From assembly GCF_006363915.1 (NCBI RefSeq), contig NZ_CP040946.1: a stretch of 64,000 nt of DNA. One strand, 5' to 3'. The notes under the pieces were generated by a model. The model was not told the origin of the DNA. It saw only the letters and a list, made by a program, of their open reading frames with translations, and searched no databases. The position numbers were made by a program, and so were the translations under genes. Source of the stretch: Methylophilus medardensis. GTDB taxonomy: Bacteria; Pseudomonadota; Gammaproteobacteria; Burkholderiales; Methylophilaceae. Numbering within the stretch: position 1 is the first letter of the stretch; each line of letters opens with the position of its first letter. Of the stretch, positions 17,069-26,170 are shown piece after piece.

Positions 17069-18859
17069 ATGAATAGTCCCATCCCCTTTTCACTACCTAA
17101 GACGTTAGAGAGCCTGCGTTTAGGAGACCTATTGCGCATGCTGGTCTCCGATGGACGTATTGAAAAGGCCTGGGCGGAAAAGCTGCATCAGGACCGAAAA
17201 CGCGATAGCTCCAAAATCCACCCGATTGTCATCGTGGCCGAACAAAGATGGCCAGACTTATTGCATCCGTCACAATTGCTGTCAGTAGAGCAGCTGAGTC
17301 AGTTTGTTGCCAACAAAGCCAAAGTCCCTTATTACCAAATTGACCCGTTGAAGCTGGATTTCAGCGCGGCGGCACAGATTGTTTCGCAAGCCTATGCTGA
17401 GCGCTTGCGCATCATGCCGATTACGGTTAAAGATGGCGTCGCCACCGTCGCCACCGCGGATCCGTTCCATCAAGAATGGCTGCATGACTTGGAGCGTATG
17501 CTCAAGTTGCGCATTGAAGTGGTGATGGTCAACCCACTAGACCTGCAACGTTATCTGCCAGAAGTTTATCAATTATCTGCAGCCATCCAATCGGCTAATG
17601 CTGCCAAAGCCGGTCAAATTGTCGGCGTACAAAACTTTGAGCAATTAATCGAACTAGGCAAAGACCGCCAGCTCGATGCGAATGAGCAACACGTGGTCAA
17701 TATTGTGGATTGGCTGTTTAAATACGCCTTTGAACAGCGCGCCAGCGATATTCACCTTGAACCGCGTCGCCACATGGGCCTAATGCGTTTTCGGATTGAT
17801 GGTGTCTTGCATCAGGTGTATCAACTACCGAGCAATATCATGAATGCGATCACCAGCCGGATCAAACTGCTGGGTCGCATGGATATGGTAGAGAAACGTC
17901 GTCCGCAAGATGGCCGAGTGAAAACCGTGAGCGCAGATGGCAAGGAAATCGAATTACGCCTATCCACCATGCCGACCGCTTTTGGTGAAAAGCTGGTCAT
18001 GCGGATTTTCAAACCAGATATTCTGGTGCAAGATTTTCAGCTACTGGGTTTTTCGAAACGGCAAAGTGAGCAGTGGTCTCAATGGACGCGTCAACCGAAT
18101 GGCATTATTTTAGTCACCGGGCCGACCGGCTCCGGCAAGACAACCACGCTATACACCACGTTGAAACAGCTGGCGACGGATGAAGTGAATGTCTGCACGG
18201 TGGAAGACCCGATTGAAATGATAGAGCCGGCCTTTAACCAGATGCAGGTCACGCAAAACATCGGTTTGGGCTTTGCGGAAGGCATCCGCACGCTGATGCG
18301 TCAGGACCCTGACATTATCATGGTGGGGGAGATCCGCGATCAGGAGACGGCAGACATGGCCATACAAGCAGCACTTACCGGCCATCTAGTGCTCTCCACC
18401 TTGCATACTAACGACGCCCCATCCGCCGTGACCCGTTTGCTAGACTTAGGCGTCCCCGCCTACCTGATTCATTCCAGTTTGCTTGGCATCATGGCGCAAC
18501 GATTAGTGCGCACACTGTGCCCACACTGCAAAACAGAGGGAGAACTCTCAGACGAAGAATGGGCCAGCGTCACCCGACCGTTTAAAGCAAAAAAACCCGC
18601 CAAAGTGATGAAAGCCGTCGGCTGTCAAGAATGCCGAAAAACGGGCTATCGCGGTCGCACCGGCATTTATGAGATGTTGACCATGACCCCGGCGTTACGT
18701 CAGCTGATTACACCGGAAACCGATGTATTGCAGCTACGGCAAGCCGCCATCCAAGCAGGCATGCAGCCCTTGATGCTCAATGGCGCTGAAAAAATAGCCG
18801 CGGGGCTCACCACGGTAGAAGAAGTGCTGAAAGTTGCGCCGCCACTAGAATTACATTAG
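17069..18859 (+). CDS. GspE/PulE/PilB-type secretion ATPase
   Basis: Cytoplasmic hexameric ATPase that powers type II secretion or type IV pilus assembly. From the ATG at 17069 it is 596 residues; the frame stays open to a TTG at 17033, which I reject. An N-terminal MshEN/T2SSE_N domain (about 1-150) precedes the ATPase core with Walker A GPTGSGKTTTLYT, the Asp box (EDPIEM), Walker B PDIIMVGEIRDQETADMA and His box LVLSTLHTNDAPSA. A four-Cys zinc motif is present (CPHC and CQEC). It is an orphan: no other secretion or pilus gene is next to it, so the machine it serves cannot be told. Confidence 0.88.
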   Translation: MNSPIPFSLPKTLESLRLGDLLRMLVSDGRIEKAWAEKLHQDRKRDSSKIHPIVIVAEQRWPDLLHPSQLLSVEQLSQFVANKAKVPYYQIDPLKLDFSAAAQIVSQAYAERLRIMPITVKDGVATVATADPFHQEWLHDLERMLKLRIEVVMVNPLDLQRYLPEVYQLSAAIQSANAAKAGQIVGVQNFEQLIELGKDRQLDANEQHVVNIVDWLFKYAFEQRASDIHLEPRRHMGLMRFRIDGVLHQVYQLPSNIMNAITSRIKLLGRMDMVEKRRPQDGRVKTVSADGKEIELRLSTMPTAFGEKLVMRIFKPDILVQDFQLLGFSKRQSEQWSQWTRQPNGIILVTGPTGSGKTTTLYTTLKQLATDEVNVCTVEDPIEMIEPAFNQMQVTQNIGLGFAEGIRTLMRQDPDIIMVGEIRDQETADMAIQAALTGHLVLSTLHTNDAPSAVTRLLDLGVPAYLIHSSLLGIMAQRLVRTLCPHCKTEGELSDEEWASVTRPFKAKKPAKVMKAVGCQECRKTGYRGRTGIYEMLTMTPALRQLITPETDVLQLRQAAIQAGMQPLMLNGAEKIAAGLTTVEEVLKVAPPLELH

Positions 18860-18884
18860 CTGCAGGACATCCAACGCAATGCGC

Positions 18885-19415
18885 TCATTGTTGGTCGAAA
18901 CGACCGTGCCACATTTGCCGCACTAATCGTTGGCGGGACACATGACTCACTACTGCCACCGCTATCACGTGCAATACCACCATCCCCAGTAGCATCCAAC
19001 TCAGGGCGGCATGCCAGTCAACTGGCCAGTCTTCCCCCCAAAAAGCATCGGTGCGACTGAGCCAACCGCTCAGTGCCAACGCAGCAATCAGCGTCCAAAT
19101 CACAGCAACTGCCCACTGCCCTGCTGGATTGTGGCCGCGCTGCGGTGAGAGCTTGCCTTGCTTTATTTCGGCCCAGTGCAGGCACAAGGCACGTCCACTT
19201 GGCAGACTGATACGCGCGCTGCTCAACCGAGTGCGAAGCCCTAACAGCAGCCGCGCGATGACAATGGCGAGCACCCCATACCCCAAGGTGCGATGCAGCG
19301 TATCGGTTTCATACCAAAAGTAGCTCATCAGCCACAAGGCGATCACCCCAGCGGCCACTAGCCAGTGAGACAGGCGCACCCACCACGGCCAGATGAGGTC
19401 AGCGCGTACCGACAT
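18885..19415 (-). CDS. cytochrome b561 family protein
   Basis: A 176-residue inner-membrane b-type cytochrome. Four membrane helices and His residues at helix positions (LSHWLVAAGV, LHRTLGYG, DWHAALSWML, VVLHVIAVAVVSH) fit a di-heme cytochrome b561. It is the last gene of the five-gene block that begins with the catecholate receptor at 23695; the gap to the PepSY gene is 8 nt. In this setting it may pass electrons across the membrane for ferric iron reduction, which is inference. Confidence 0.87.
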   Translation of the reverse strand: MSVRADLIWPWWVRLSHWLVAAGVIALWLMSYFWYETDTLHRTLGYGVLAIVIARLLLGLRTRLSSARISLPSGRALCLHWAEIKQGKLSPQRGHNPAGQWAVAVIWTLIAALALSGWLSRTDAFWGEDWPVDWHAALSWMLLGMVVLHVIAVAVVSHVSRQRLVRQMWHGRFDQQ

Positions 19416-19423
19416 CGCTGGTT

Positions 19424-19702
19424 TTAATCTTTCAGGCCGATGGCTTTTACAATCGCCAACGTTTTCATGTCAAAGTAAATCTCTACTTTTTTGCCTTCTT
19501 TATTTCGGCCATAAATTTCGTAACAATTGCCATCGATTTTGAATTTTTTGATGGTGTAGCCTTCTGCTTGCATGGCTTCTTTCAAGGTGTCCTCTGCTGC
19601 CCATTCCTCTTTGGGATAAGACTTGCATTCCGCGGCGGCAAACGCCGCGTTTGCGTTCAACAGCCCGACAACCCATAAAATAGAATAGCTCAATGTTTTC
19701 AT
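19424..19702 (-). CDS. small exported PepSY-domain protein
   Basis: A 92-residue periplasmic protein with a signal peptide (cleavage after AFA or AAA near residue 22) and one PepSY module: KEEWAAEDTLKEAMQAEGY, IKKFKIDGNCYEIYG and KKVEIYFDMKTLAIVK. The ATG at 19702 has an AAGGAAA Shine-Dalgarno sequence; the open frame further upstream is not used. A matching small PepSY protein beside cytochrome b561 is a known arrangement in proteobacteria. The role of PepSY here is not known; it may help an electron-transfer or metal-reduction step. Confidence 0.85.
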   Translation of the reverse strand: MKTLSYSILWVVGLLNANAAFAAAECKSYPKEEWAAEDTLKEAMQAEGYTIKKFKIDGNCYEIYGRNKEGKKVEIYFDMKTLAIVKAIGLKD

Positions 19703-19721
19703 CTGTATTTCCTTGTTATGA

Positions 19722-20765
19722 CTAATATAAATCGACCTGGCGAATATCCGACAACCGCGAGACACCGGTCAGTGCCATGGTCATTTCTAGCTCATCGCGT
19801 AGGGTGCGGATCACTTTGGCCACCCCCATCGCACCCTCACTGGCCAACCCCCAAATATAGGGACGACCAATACACACCGCATCTGCCCCCATGGCAAGCG
19901 CCTTAAACACATCCTGACCGCTGCGAATGCCGCTATCCACCAGCAGCTTGCATTGCCCATCGACCGCCGCAACCATGTCAGGCAATATCGCCGCCACTGC
20001 CGGCGTGCTGTCGAGCACCCGTCCACCATGGTTAGAAACTACAATGCCTTCACAACCCAACGCGATCGTGCGTTTAGCATCATCCACATGCATCAAGCCT
20101 TTGATCAGCAACGGAACTTTGCACTGCTGCCGCAACCAAGCTACATCCTCCCAAGTCGGCGCTTGTGTCATCCATCCATCAAATACCTGACTCTGGCCGG
20201 GCTGCAGGGCTTGCATGGCCAAGGGTTTTTCTAAATTGACTGCTGACACGCCTTTGGGTAGATCCATCAGCGCTTGTTTGACCGGCGCATCGACCGTGAG
20301 CACGATCGCGCTGACCCCCGCATTGAGTGCTTTATGCAGCAACACCTCTGTGCGTGCGCGGTCACCCTGCCAATAGAGTTGAAACCAGAGCGGTTGTTGC
20401 GCCTGCCCAACAATGTCAGCCACCGGCTGACTGGCTAAGCTGCTGACCATCATTTGGCCTTGTTGCGCATTACAGGCGACAGCCGTGCCGATTTCACCAT
20501 CGACATGAAACAGGGTTTGATAAGCCACGGGCGCCAGCATAATCGGATGCGCCCAGTGTTCCCCAAACATATCGCAGCCCGTCGAAGGCTGCTGCAAGGC
20601 TTGTAACGGCCGCGGTATTAATTTGTGGGTTTGCCACCCTGCCTCATTGCATTGTTGCTGTGCGCCTTGTCCCGCATCAGATTGCAAATAGTGCCAAACA
20701 TTGGCCGGCAATTTTGCTTGGGCCTGTTGTGCATAATGGCTTAACAACGGTAGCGTGCCCTTCAT
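19722..20765 (-). CDS. FMN-dependent alpha-hydroxy-acid oxidoreductase
   Basis: A 347-residue TIM-barrel flavoprotein of the glycolate oxidase/L-lactate dehydrogenase family. Visible: the N-terminal Tyr (NVWHYLQSD), PIMLAPVAYQTLFH, the second Tyr (WFQLYWQG), the flavin Lys (LLIKGLM), the catalytic His and Arg in SNHGGRVLD, and the phosphate site DSGIRSGQDVFKAL plus GADAVCIGRP. The loop after TVDAPV, which in typical members continues with a G-R/N-R substrate-binding Arg, is short and lacks that Arg, so the substrate may be unusual. It sits between the PiuC and PepSY genes (3-nt gap to PiuC), inside an iron-uptake operon. Confidence 0.88.
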   Translation of the reverse strand: MKGTLPLLSHYAQQAQAKLPANVWHYLQSDAGQGAQQQCNEAGWQTHKLIPRPLQALQQPSTGCDMFGEHWAHPIMLAPVAYQTLFHVDGEIGTAVACNAQQGQMMVSSLASQPVADIVGQAQQPLWFQLYWQGDRARTEVLLHKALNAGVSAIVLTVDAPVKQALMDLPKGVSAVNLEKPLAMQALQPGQSQVFDGWMTQAPTWEDVAWLRQQCKVPLLIKGLMHVDDAKRTIALGCEGIVVSNHGGRVLDSTPAVAAILPDMVAAVDGQCKLLVDSGIRSGQDVFKALAMGADAVCIGRPYIWGLASEGAMGVAKVIRTLRDELEMTMALTGVSRLSDIRQVDLY

Positions 20766-20768
20766 GAT

Positions 20769-21449
20769 TCAAAGCGCCCACTGACGTAATAAGTTGTGAT
20801 AAATGCCGGTCAGTTGCACCACTTCGGGCGTTTCACCATGCTGTTGGCGCAACCTGACCAGCGCCATGTCCATCTCAAATAGCATGCGTCTGTGCGCAGC
20901 GTCGCGAACCATACTCTGAATAAACATAAAACTGGCTAAACGCTCACCACGCGTCACTGGCGTGACCGCATGCACCGAGCTAGAGGGGTAAATGACAATT
21001 GCGCCCGCCTTAAGCTTGACGCGCTGATCGCCAAACACATCCTGCACCACCAATTCGCCGCCCTCATAGTCATCTGGATCGTTTAAAAACAACGTCGCCG
21101 ACACATCCGCGCGCACGCGCGCACTGCCGTCTGGCATGCTACGCATCGCATTATCCACATGAAAACCGTAATGATTGGTGTCGCCCGAGTAGCGATTCAC
21201 GAATGGCGGCAGAATTTTATCGGGTAACACAGCCGAAAAAAATAAAGGATCGCGATGCAATGCCTGCAACACGATCCCTCTAATGTTTGCCAGCAACGGG
21301 TCCTGCTCAGCCAGTTGCTGGTTATTTTTGACTTGTGCTGCCTGTATCCCTGCGGTATGACGACCATCCACCCACTGCGCCTGTTTCAATAGGCCTCGGA
21401 TAGTCGTCAGTTCATTTTCCAGCAATACATCTGGTAACGTCAGCAGCAA
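20769..21449 (-). CDS. piuC: Fe(II)/2-oxoglutarate-dependent PKHD-type hydroxylase
   Basis: A 226-residue PiuC/YbiX-type dioxygenase. The iron ligands appear as HVDNAMR (His and Asp of the HxD motif) and SSVHAVTPV (distal His), and the 2-oxoglutarate Arg as RGERLASFMF. PiuC homologues accompany catecholate siderophore receptors of the PiuA/Fiu type under Fur control, though their substrate is not established. Here it follows such a receptor gene with an 8-nt gap and precedes the FMN oxidoreductase by 3 nt. Confidence 0.92.
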   Translation of the reverse strand: MLLTLPDVLLENELTTIRGLLKQAQWVDGRHTAGIQAAQVKNNQQLAEQDPLLANIRGIVLQALHRDPLFFSAVLPDKILPPFVNRYSGDTNHYGFHVDNAMRSMPDGSARVRADVSATLFLNDPDDYEGGELVVQDVFGDQRVKLKAGAIVIYPSSSVHAVTPVTRGERLASFMFIQSMVRDAAHRRMLFEMDMALVRLRQQHGETPEVVQLTGIYHNLLRQWAL

Positions 21450-21457
21450 TTCAACTC

Positions 21458-23695
21458 CTAGAACTTGTACTCAGTGGTAATAATCGCCTGGCGTTTATTA
21501 CCGGGCGTCACCAATCCACCATTGTCGTAAACGGCATCATAATACTCTTTGTTTAAGAGGTTTTTGACGTTGAGTCTTACTGCCCACTTTGGCTGTTCGT
21601 AAGCTGCCATCATATCTACGCGCGCATAGCCAGGTGCAGCATTTGGATTAAAGTGTCCGTTAGTGAAGCTCGCGCTGGCATCGGTTGCACTTGGGTTATA
21701 AGCATAACGCTCCCCTTTTGCCTCAACGCCTCCGCCCACTTTCCATGCCTCATTCAATGCATAAGTGGTCCAAAGGTTGAATGTCCCAATGGGGGTGTTG
21801 CGTGCGCGTTGCCCTTCGAGCCTTACATCGGATGGGGTCAGCACACCAGCGACATAGTTATCAGCGACATTGATAATACGCGCGTCCAGTAACGCAAAAC
21901 CAGCGAACATATCCCAACGGTCGGTGATCTTACCCGTCACTTCAAACTCGACCCCGTTCGTGCGCCGACGTTTGGTCAAAATAGATGCCGTTGATTCGAG
22001 ATCCGTGTTGCGCTCCCAATCCTTGGTGGTAGTAAACACCGCAGTGCGCACTGACAAGTCACCATCCAAGAACAACCACTTAGTACCCAGCTCTAAAGTG
22101 CGTGCCCGCTCGGGAGGCAATGGTTGGACGGTTAGCTGATACAAGTCAGCAGTGGGGCTAAACGCATCACTAAAGGTCAGATAATAATGACGATCGGCGT
22201 TCGGTTGCCATGACAACCCGGTACGATAACTGTTCTCATAGTATTTCAGTTTTGGCGAGGTCAAACTGGAATAGTCAGCATCCATTTTGTCGCGCCGAAT
22301 GCCAGCCAATACTGTCCAGTTTTTGATCACTTCTACACTATCTTGAATGTACAAAGCATAGTTATCTGCATTGAATTTCGTCGGTGTTGCGGTCACATTG
22401 GCAAAGTGACGGTTATAAGCCACCCCATTCGGATTGGCTAAAATCGCATTGGTCAATGCATTCCCTGTTTGCGTATATAACGCGCCTGTCACAGGGTCAT
22501 AGGGCTGCAAAGTACTTCTATATGAATCCTCTTTCAAGTACTCAATGCCTGAAATGAGCTGATGTTTCATACCGGCCAACTCGAACTTGGTACTAAAATC
22601 TGATTGCAGATTTAAGGTCTCATAATCCATGATTCTAGTGACATTACCGCCCAAGCGATCGTTGTCCAGAGGCAAGGTGGTACCAGGCGTTTTCGCCCAA
22701 TAGCTGCGTTTGTAATTGGCATGACGCAGCTGCGTTCTTAACTGCGTATCGTCATCGAATTTGTGTGTAAAAATACCCGTCGTGATTCGCGTATCGCTAT
22801 CATCAAAGTTATTGTTGCTACCCCAAAAGGTGCGGTCGGAACGCCCATTTGGACTGTCACTCAGGGGCCGCTTATTGGTACCAAAGCGAATCCCAAAATC
22901 AGGCACATCACGGGTTTGTGTATACGCATGATTAAGGAAAAATTCATTTTCTGTGCCGATACCAGCGCCAAAACTAATGGCAATGCCTTTGCGATCAAAA
23001 GAAGGACGATCCCCGGTGGTTGGATTCTTACGATAAGTTTCTTCGTAGCGGTCCATGACATTCACTCGAATCGCTGCAGTCTCCGTAAGCTGTTTGTTAA
23101 AGTCACCGGTAAATTGATGGTAGTCATACTCCCCACCACTTGCTGTCAGGGTGTTTTTATCCCGTAGCTCAGCCATCTTGCTCACTTGGTTAATCACGCC
23201 CCCGGCTTGACCGCGACCAAACAGCATCGCGGCAGAGCCTCGTAGCACATCAACTTGCTCAAGATTGAATGTCTCACGGTTGTATTGCGCCGTGTCGCGC
23301 ATATTATCCAGATAGATATCACCGAAAGTATAAAAACCCCGCAGGTTAAAGTTATCGCCTGCACGACCACCTTCAGCAGCGTTCACCGACAACCCCACCA
23401 CATTGCGCAGAGCTTCACGCAATGAACCGACCTGCTGATCATGGAGCAACTCTCTGGTTAACGTGGTGACGGCTTGCGGCACGTCTTGCGGATCTTGGTA
23501 GGTTTTTCCGACCCGGGTCTTGGTGGCTTGGTAGCCTTTATTCGGCGTGTCCTGTATCCGTGTGGATTTAACCTTTACCTCGGTCATGGTCTGTGCTGCA
23601 TCCGCTGTTTTCTCTTCTTCAGCGGCGACTGCAAGCACGGGTAGCGCCATCATCAGCGCCAATGTCATTGTTCTCTTGTTAAAGCCAGCCGGCAT
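21458..23695 (-). CDS. fiu: TonB-dependent catecholate siderophore receptor (Fiu/PiuA-like)
   Basis: A 745-residue outer-membrane receptor with a signal peptide ending near AVA, a TonB-box-like EVKVKSTR, a plug (PQAVTTLTRELLHDQ, LRGFYTFGDIYLDNMRDTAQY, VDVLRGSAAMLFGRGQAGG) and a 22-strand-sized barrel ending IITTEYKF. The plug text and the piuC gene that follows mark it as the Fiu/PiuA subfamily, which imports iron bound to monomeric catechols. It heads the block 23695-18885 and has a Fur-like box 82 nt upstream. Confidence 0.9.
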   Translation of the reverse strand: MPAGFNKRTMTLALMMALPVLAVAAEEEKTADAAQTMTEVKVKSTRIQDTPNKGYQATKTRVGKTYQDPQDVPQAVTTLTRELLHDQQVGSLREALRNVVGLSVNAAEGGRAGDNFNLRGFYTFGDIYLDNMRDTAQYNRETFNLEQVDVLRGSAAMLFGRGQAGGVINQVSKMAELRDKNTLTASGGEYDYHQFTGDFNKQLTETAAIRVNVMDRYEETYRKNPTTGDRPSFDRKGIAISFGAGIGTENEFFLNHAYTQTRDVPDFGIRFGTNKRPLSDSPNGRSDRTFWGSNNNFDDSDTRITTGIFTHKFDDDTQLRTQLRHANYKRSYWAKTPGTTLPLDNDRLGGNVTRIMDYETLNLQSDFSTKFELAGMKHQLISGIEYLKEDSYRSTLQPYDPVTGALYTQTGNALTNAILANPNGVAYNRHFANVTATPTKFNADNYALYIQDSVEVIKNWTVLAGIRRDKMDADYSSLTSPKLKYYENSYRTGLSWQPNADRHYYLTFSDAFSPTADLYQLTVQPLPPERARTLELGTKWLFLDGDLSVRTAVFTTTKDWERNTDLESTASILTKRRRTNGVEFEVTGKITDRWDMFAGFALLDARIINVADNYVAGVLTPSDVRLEGQRARNTPIGTFNLWTTYALNEAWKVGGGVEAKGERYAYNPSATDASASFTNGHFNPNAAPGYARVDMMAAYEQPKWAVRLNVKNLLNKEYYDAVYDNGGLVTPGNKRQAIITTEYKF

Positions 23696-23776
23696 ATGGT
23701 TCCCTATTTTATGCTTGTTAGTTGGATTGCTGGCTACTGGAGAAAATGGTCGTTGGCTTGCAAATTCTTAATCGCT

Positions 23777-23797
23777 AATGATAACAATTCTCATTTT
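23777..23797. promoter_or_regulatory. Fur-box-like operator of the Fiu-like receptor block
   Basis: AATGATAACAATTCTCATTTT matches the Fur palindrome with one weak half-site. It is followed on the minus strand by the receptor start at 23695. Confidence 0.8.
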
Positions 23798-23859
23798 ATA
23801 AATCAATACGAAGCTTGTTGGAAATAGCGCTATCGCCCAAGCAACCTCTATAAAACAAT

Positions 23860-23883
23860 ACACCCTGCCGATTGGCAGGGTGT
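23860..23883 (-). terminator. terminator of the siderophore receptor gene at 23930
   Basis: Perfect 10-bp stem ACACCCTGCC / GGCAGGGTGT with a GATT loop, 46 nt after the receptor stop on the minus strand and followed there by the T-rich ATTGTTTTA. Confidence 0.8.
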
Positions 23884-23929
23884 GTTGGCGTCATCAAGAC
23901 GTATGCGCTGAGTTATGGATGAAAACTGA

Positions 23930-26074
23930 TTAGTATTTCCAGGTCAATGTCGCCATTCCATTAAATGGCGCAGCATAAAACGCTTGGCCGAAGGCTGCGT
24001 ATCTAAAACTAGACAAGTATTTTTCATCGGTCACGTTATACAGATTAACGGCCGCATCCCAATGCTTGTCGATTTTGTAATTGGCCATCAAATTTAAAAC
24101 TGCGTAACTGTCTTGCGTATAACGCACACTGCCAATATCTACATAAATGTCACTCTGCCAATTGACACTGGCACCCACTTTTAGATTCTGGATAAACGGC
24201 ACCCGATAGACTGCACTCACATGTGCCATGTGCCGCGGCGTAAAGGTATTGGCACTGGTGCCGCCTTGCCCCTTAATGCTCATTAAGCGGGTGTAGCCTG
24301 CATTCACACTTAATCCATCCATGACTTCCCCAGAAATATCCAGCTCATAGCCTTTGCTGGTTGCTTCAATGCCCTCATAAATGGTCCGTTGCGCGGTTTG
24401 ACCAATGGCCACGGCCTGGTTCTCTTGCTCGGTTTTAAACAGCGCAAACGCGCTATTCAAACGCTTATTAAACCATTCGCTTTTCACGCCCATTTCATAG
24501 TTTTTGCCTTTTAACGGCGCCAGCACCGAACCGCTGGTGCCTGTTTCTACCTGTGGTCGATAGATGCCTGTATAACTGGCGTAGACTGATGACTCACTAT
24601 TCACGTCGTAAACAGCCCCTACATAAGGCGTCAGTTTGTGATCTTCATCGGCTTTTTGCGCCACGCCATAGGCATTCCCTTCCAATTTGTAACTTAAGAG
24701 ATTGCTCCCTAAGGTCACTTTTAAACCATCCATCGGGTTTAATTTGGCAGCGGTGTAAATATTGGTGGTTCTGGTTGAATAATCAGAACTCTTGGTCTCG
24801 GCACCGAAGGCTGGATAAGGCACATCCCCGGCAGCATCAAAGCTTAACAGTGAAGACCCCGCCGCACTGCGTGAAAACTCTCGCATACTGCTGCGGCTCA
24901 TGGTGACACCCGCCACCAACTCATGCTTGCGTCCTGCCAACTCAAATGGCCCATTGGCATAAATATCTGCCACGTAATCTTGTGTCTTAAAGGTATACAC
25001 AAAGGGGCTCGAGCTTAACCCTAAGCCCGTTGCCCGGTTTTCATTGCCAGAGACATAATTATGCGGGCCGGCAGAGGTGACGGCTTTTTGTGTGAGCTGG
25101 CCTTTAATTTTCCACTCGCCACTCAAGTAATGCGTTAACTCAGCAAAGCTGATATTGGTATCTACGTTCCGCTCACTCCAACTTGGCGCGGTGGAGTCAG
25201 ATACTTTGTAGGCGCGTTTACTGCCATCAGCATAGAGCAAGGGCAAACTACCAAACATGTTTCCGCTGGCATCATTGCGTTGATAAGTGTGTCCAATCGC
25301 GACACTGGTGTTATCAGACAAATCCGCTTCAATGATGCCGTATAAAACATCTCTTTGACTGCTGTACCGATCCAGGTAAGAATTTTTCTCTTGATGTGCT
25401 GCGACCAAGCGGGCACGGATACTCCCGTCAGCATTCAATGCCCCTGAAATATCGCCATCGAAACGTCTGTTATCCCATGAACCGATGGAAGCGTTGGCTT
25501 TGGCCTGAAACTGGTTAGTTGTGCGTTTACGAATAAAATTGATGGTCGCTGAAGGGTTACCGGGGCCGGTTAACAAACCATTGGCACCGCGAAGCACCTC
25601 AATGCGATCGTAGAGCGCGATATCCAGATCACCATAATTCGTCCCGCTAAAACTAATGGGGGTACTCAAGCCGTCTATTTGAAAATTAGTAATATTGAAA
25701 CCACGCGCCGTATATTCAGTGCGGTCTGTTTCAAACTGCTCTACTTTGATCCCGGTCGCGTATGAAAATGCCTCATTCACCGTCAACACGCGAAAATCGT
25801 CCAGCTGTTCACGCGTAATGACTGAGATGGATTGCGGTGTTTCGCGGATACTCGTATTTAATCGCGTCGCGGTAGAAGTCGCGTTAACCGTATAAGACTT
25901 GGTTTTTTCTGAGGGCTGATTCTTTTCTAGCACGGAGGTAACCTTCACCTCAGGCAACGACTCGACTGCTTGTTGCGCCGAATCTTCAGCAGATGCCAGA
26001 TAAGGAATCGCGAGCAGGCAGGCTGCCACCAAGCGACGATAATGAAATAAACCGATTTGTTGTGAACTGCGCAT
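23930..26074 (-). CDS. TonB-dependent siderophore receptor (FhuE/FpvA-like)
   Basis: A 714-residue outer-membrane receptor: signal peptide to about residue 29 (LASA), TonB-box-like EVKVTSV, plug with RETPQSISVITREQLDDF, DRIEVLRGANGLLTGPGNPSATINFIRK split over two motifs, and a barrel ending MATLTWKY. The plug sequence is typical for hydroxamate or mixed siderophore receptors such as FhuE and FpvA; no N-terminal signalling domain is present. It lies directly downstream of hmuV on the same strand, separated by a 39-bp palindrome with a Fur-like core. The ligand is unknown; the neighbouring heme genes do not make it a heme receptor. Confidence 0.88.
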   Translation of the reverse strand: MRSSQQIGLFHYRRLVAACLLAIPYLASAEDSAQQAVESLPEVKVTSVLEKNQPSEKTKSYTVNATSTATRLNTSIRETPQSISVITREQLDDFRVLTVNEAFSYATGIKVEQFETDRTEYTARGFNITNFQIDGLSTPISFSGTNYGDLDIALYDRIEVLRGANGLLTGPGNPSATINFIRKRTTNQFQAKANASIGSWDNRRFDGDISGALNADGSIRARLVAAHQEKNSYLDRYSSQRDVLYGIIEADLSDNTSVAIGHTYQRNDASGNMFGSLPLLYADGSKRAYKVSDSTAPSWSERNVDTNISFAELTHYLSGEWKIKGQLTQKAVTSAGPHNYVSGNENRATGLGLSSSPFVYTFKTQDYVADIYANGPFELAGRKHELVAGVTMSRSSMREFSRSAAGSSLLSFDAAGDVPYPAFGAETKSSDYSTRTTNIYTAAKLNPMDGLKVTLGSNLLSYKLEGNAYGVAQKADEDHKLTPYVGAVYDVNSESSVYASYTGIYRPQVETGTSGSVLAPLKGKNYEMGVKSEWFNKRLNSAFALFKTEQENQAVAIGQTAQRTIYEGIEATSKGYELDISGEVMDGLSVNAGYTRLMSIKGQGGTSANTFTPRHMAHVSAVYRVPFIQNLKVGASVNWQSDIYVDIGSVRYTQDSYAVLNLMANYKIDKHWDAAVNLYNVTDEKYLSSFRYAAFGQAFYAAPFNGMATLTWKY

Positions 26075-26131
26075 GAGACTCCCCTGTGAGTGAACTGCTG
26101 GCTACAGGAGGGAGGTCTCGTTGGCTTGCAC

Positions 26132-26170
26132 TGAAACATTAAATGATAACAATTATCATTTAATGTTTCA
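26132..26170. promoter_or_regulatory. 39-bp perfect palindrome with Fur-like core
   Basis: Arms of 18 bp (TGAAACATTAAATGATAA and its exact reverse complement) around a CAA centre. The middle 21 bases are the Fur-like AAATGATAACAATTATCATTT seen also at 15019. The left-hand TGA of the palindrome, read on the minus strand, is the stop codon of hmuV, and the receptor ATG lies 58 nt further on. It may act both as operator and as an mRNA hairpin. Confidence 0.85.

Noticed and set aside
21458..26074. The two TonB receptors as a tandem duplication
   Set aside because: Plug and barrel texts differ strongly (catecholate/Fiu type against FhuE/FpvA type), and each has its own Fur-like box and gene context.
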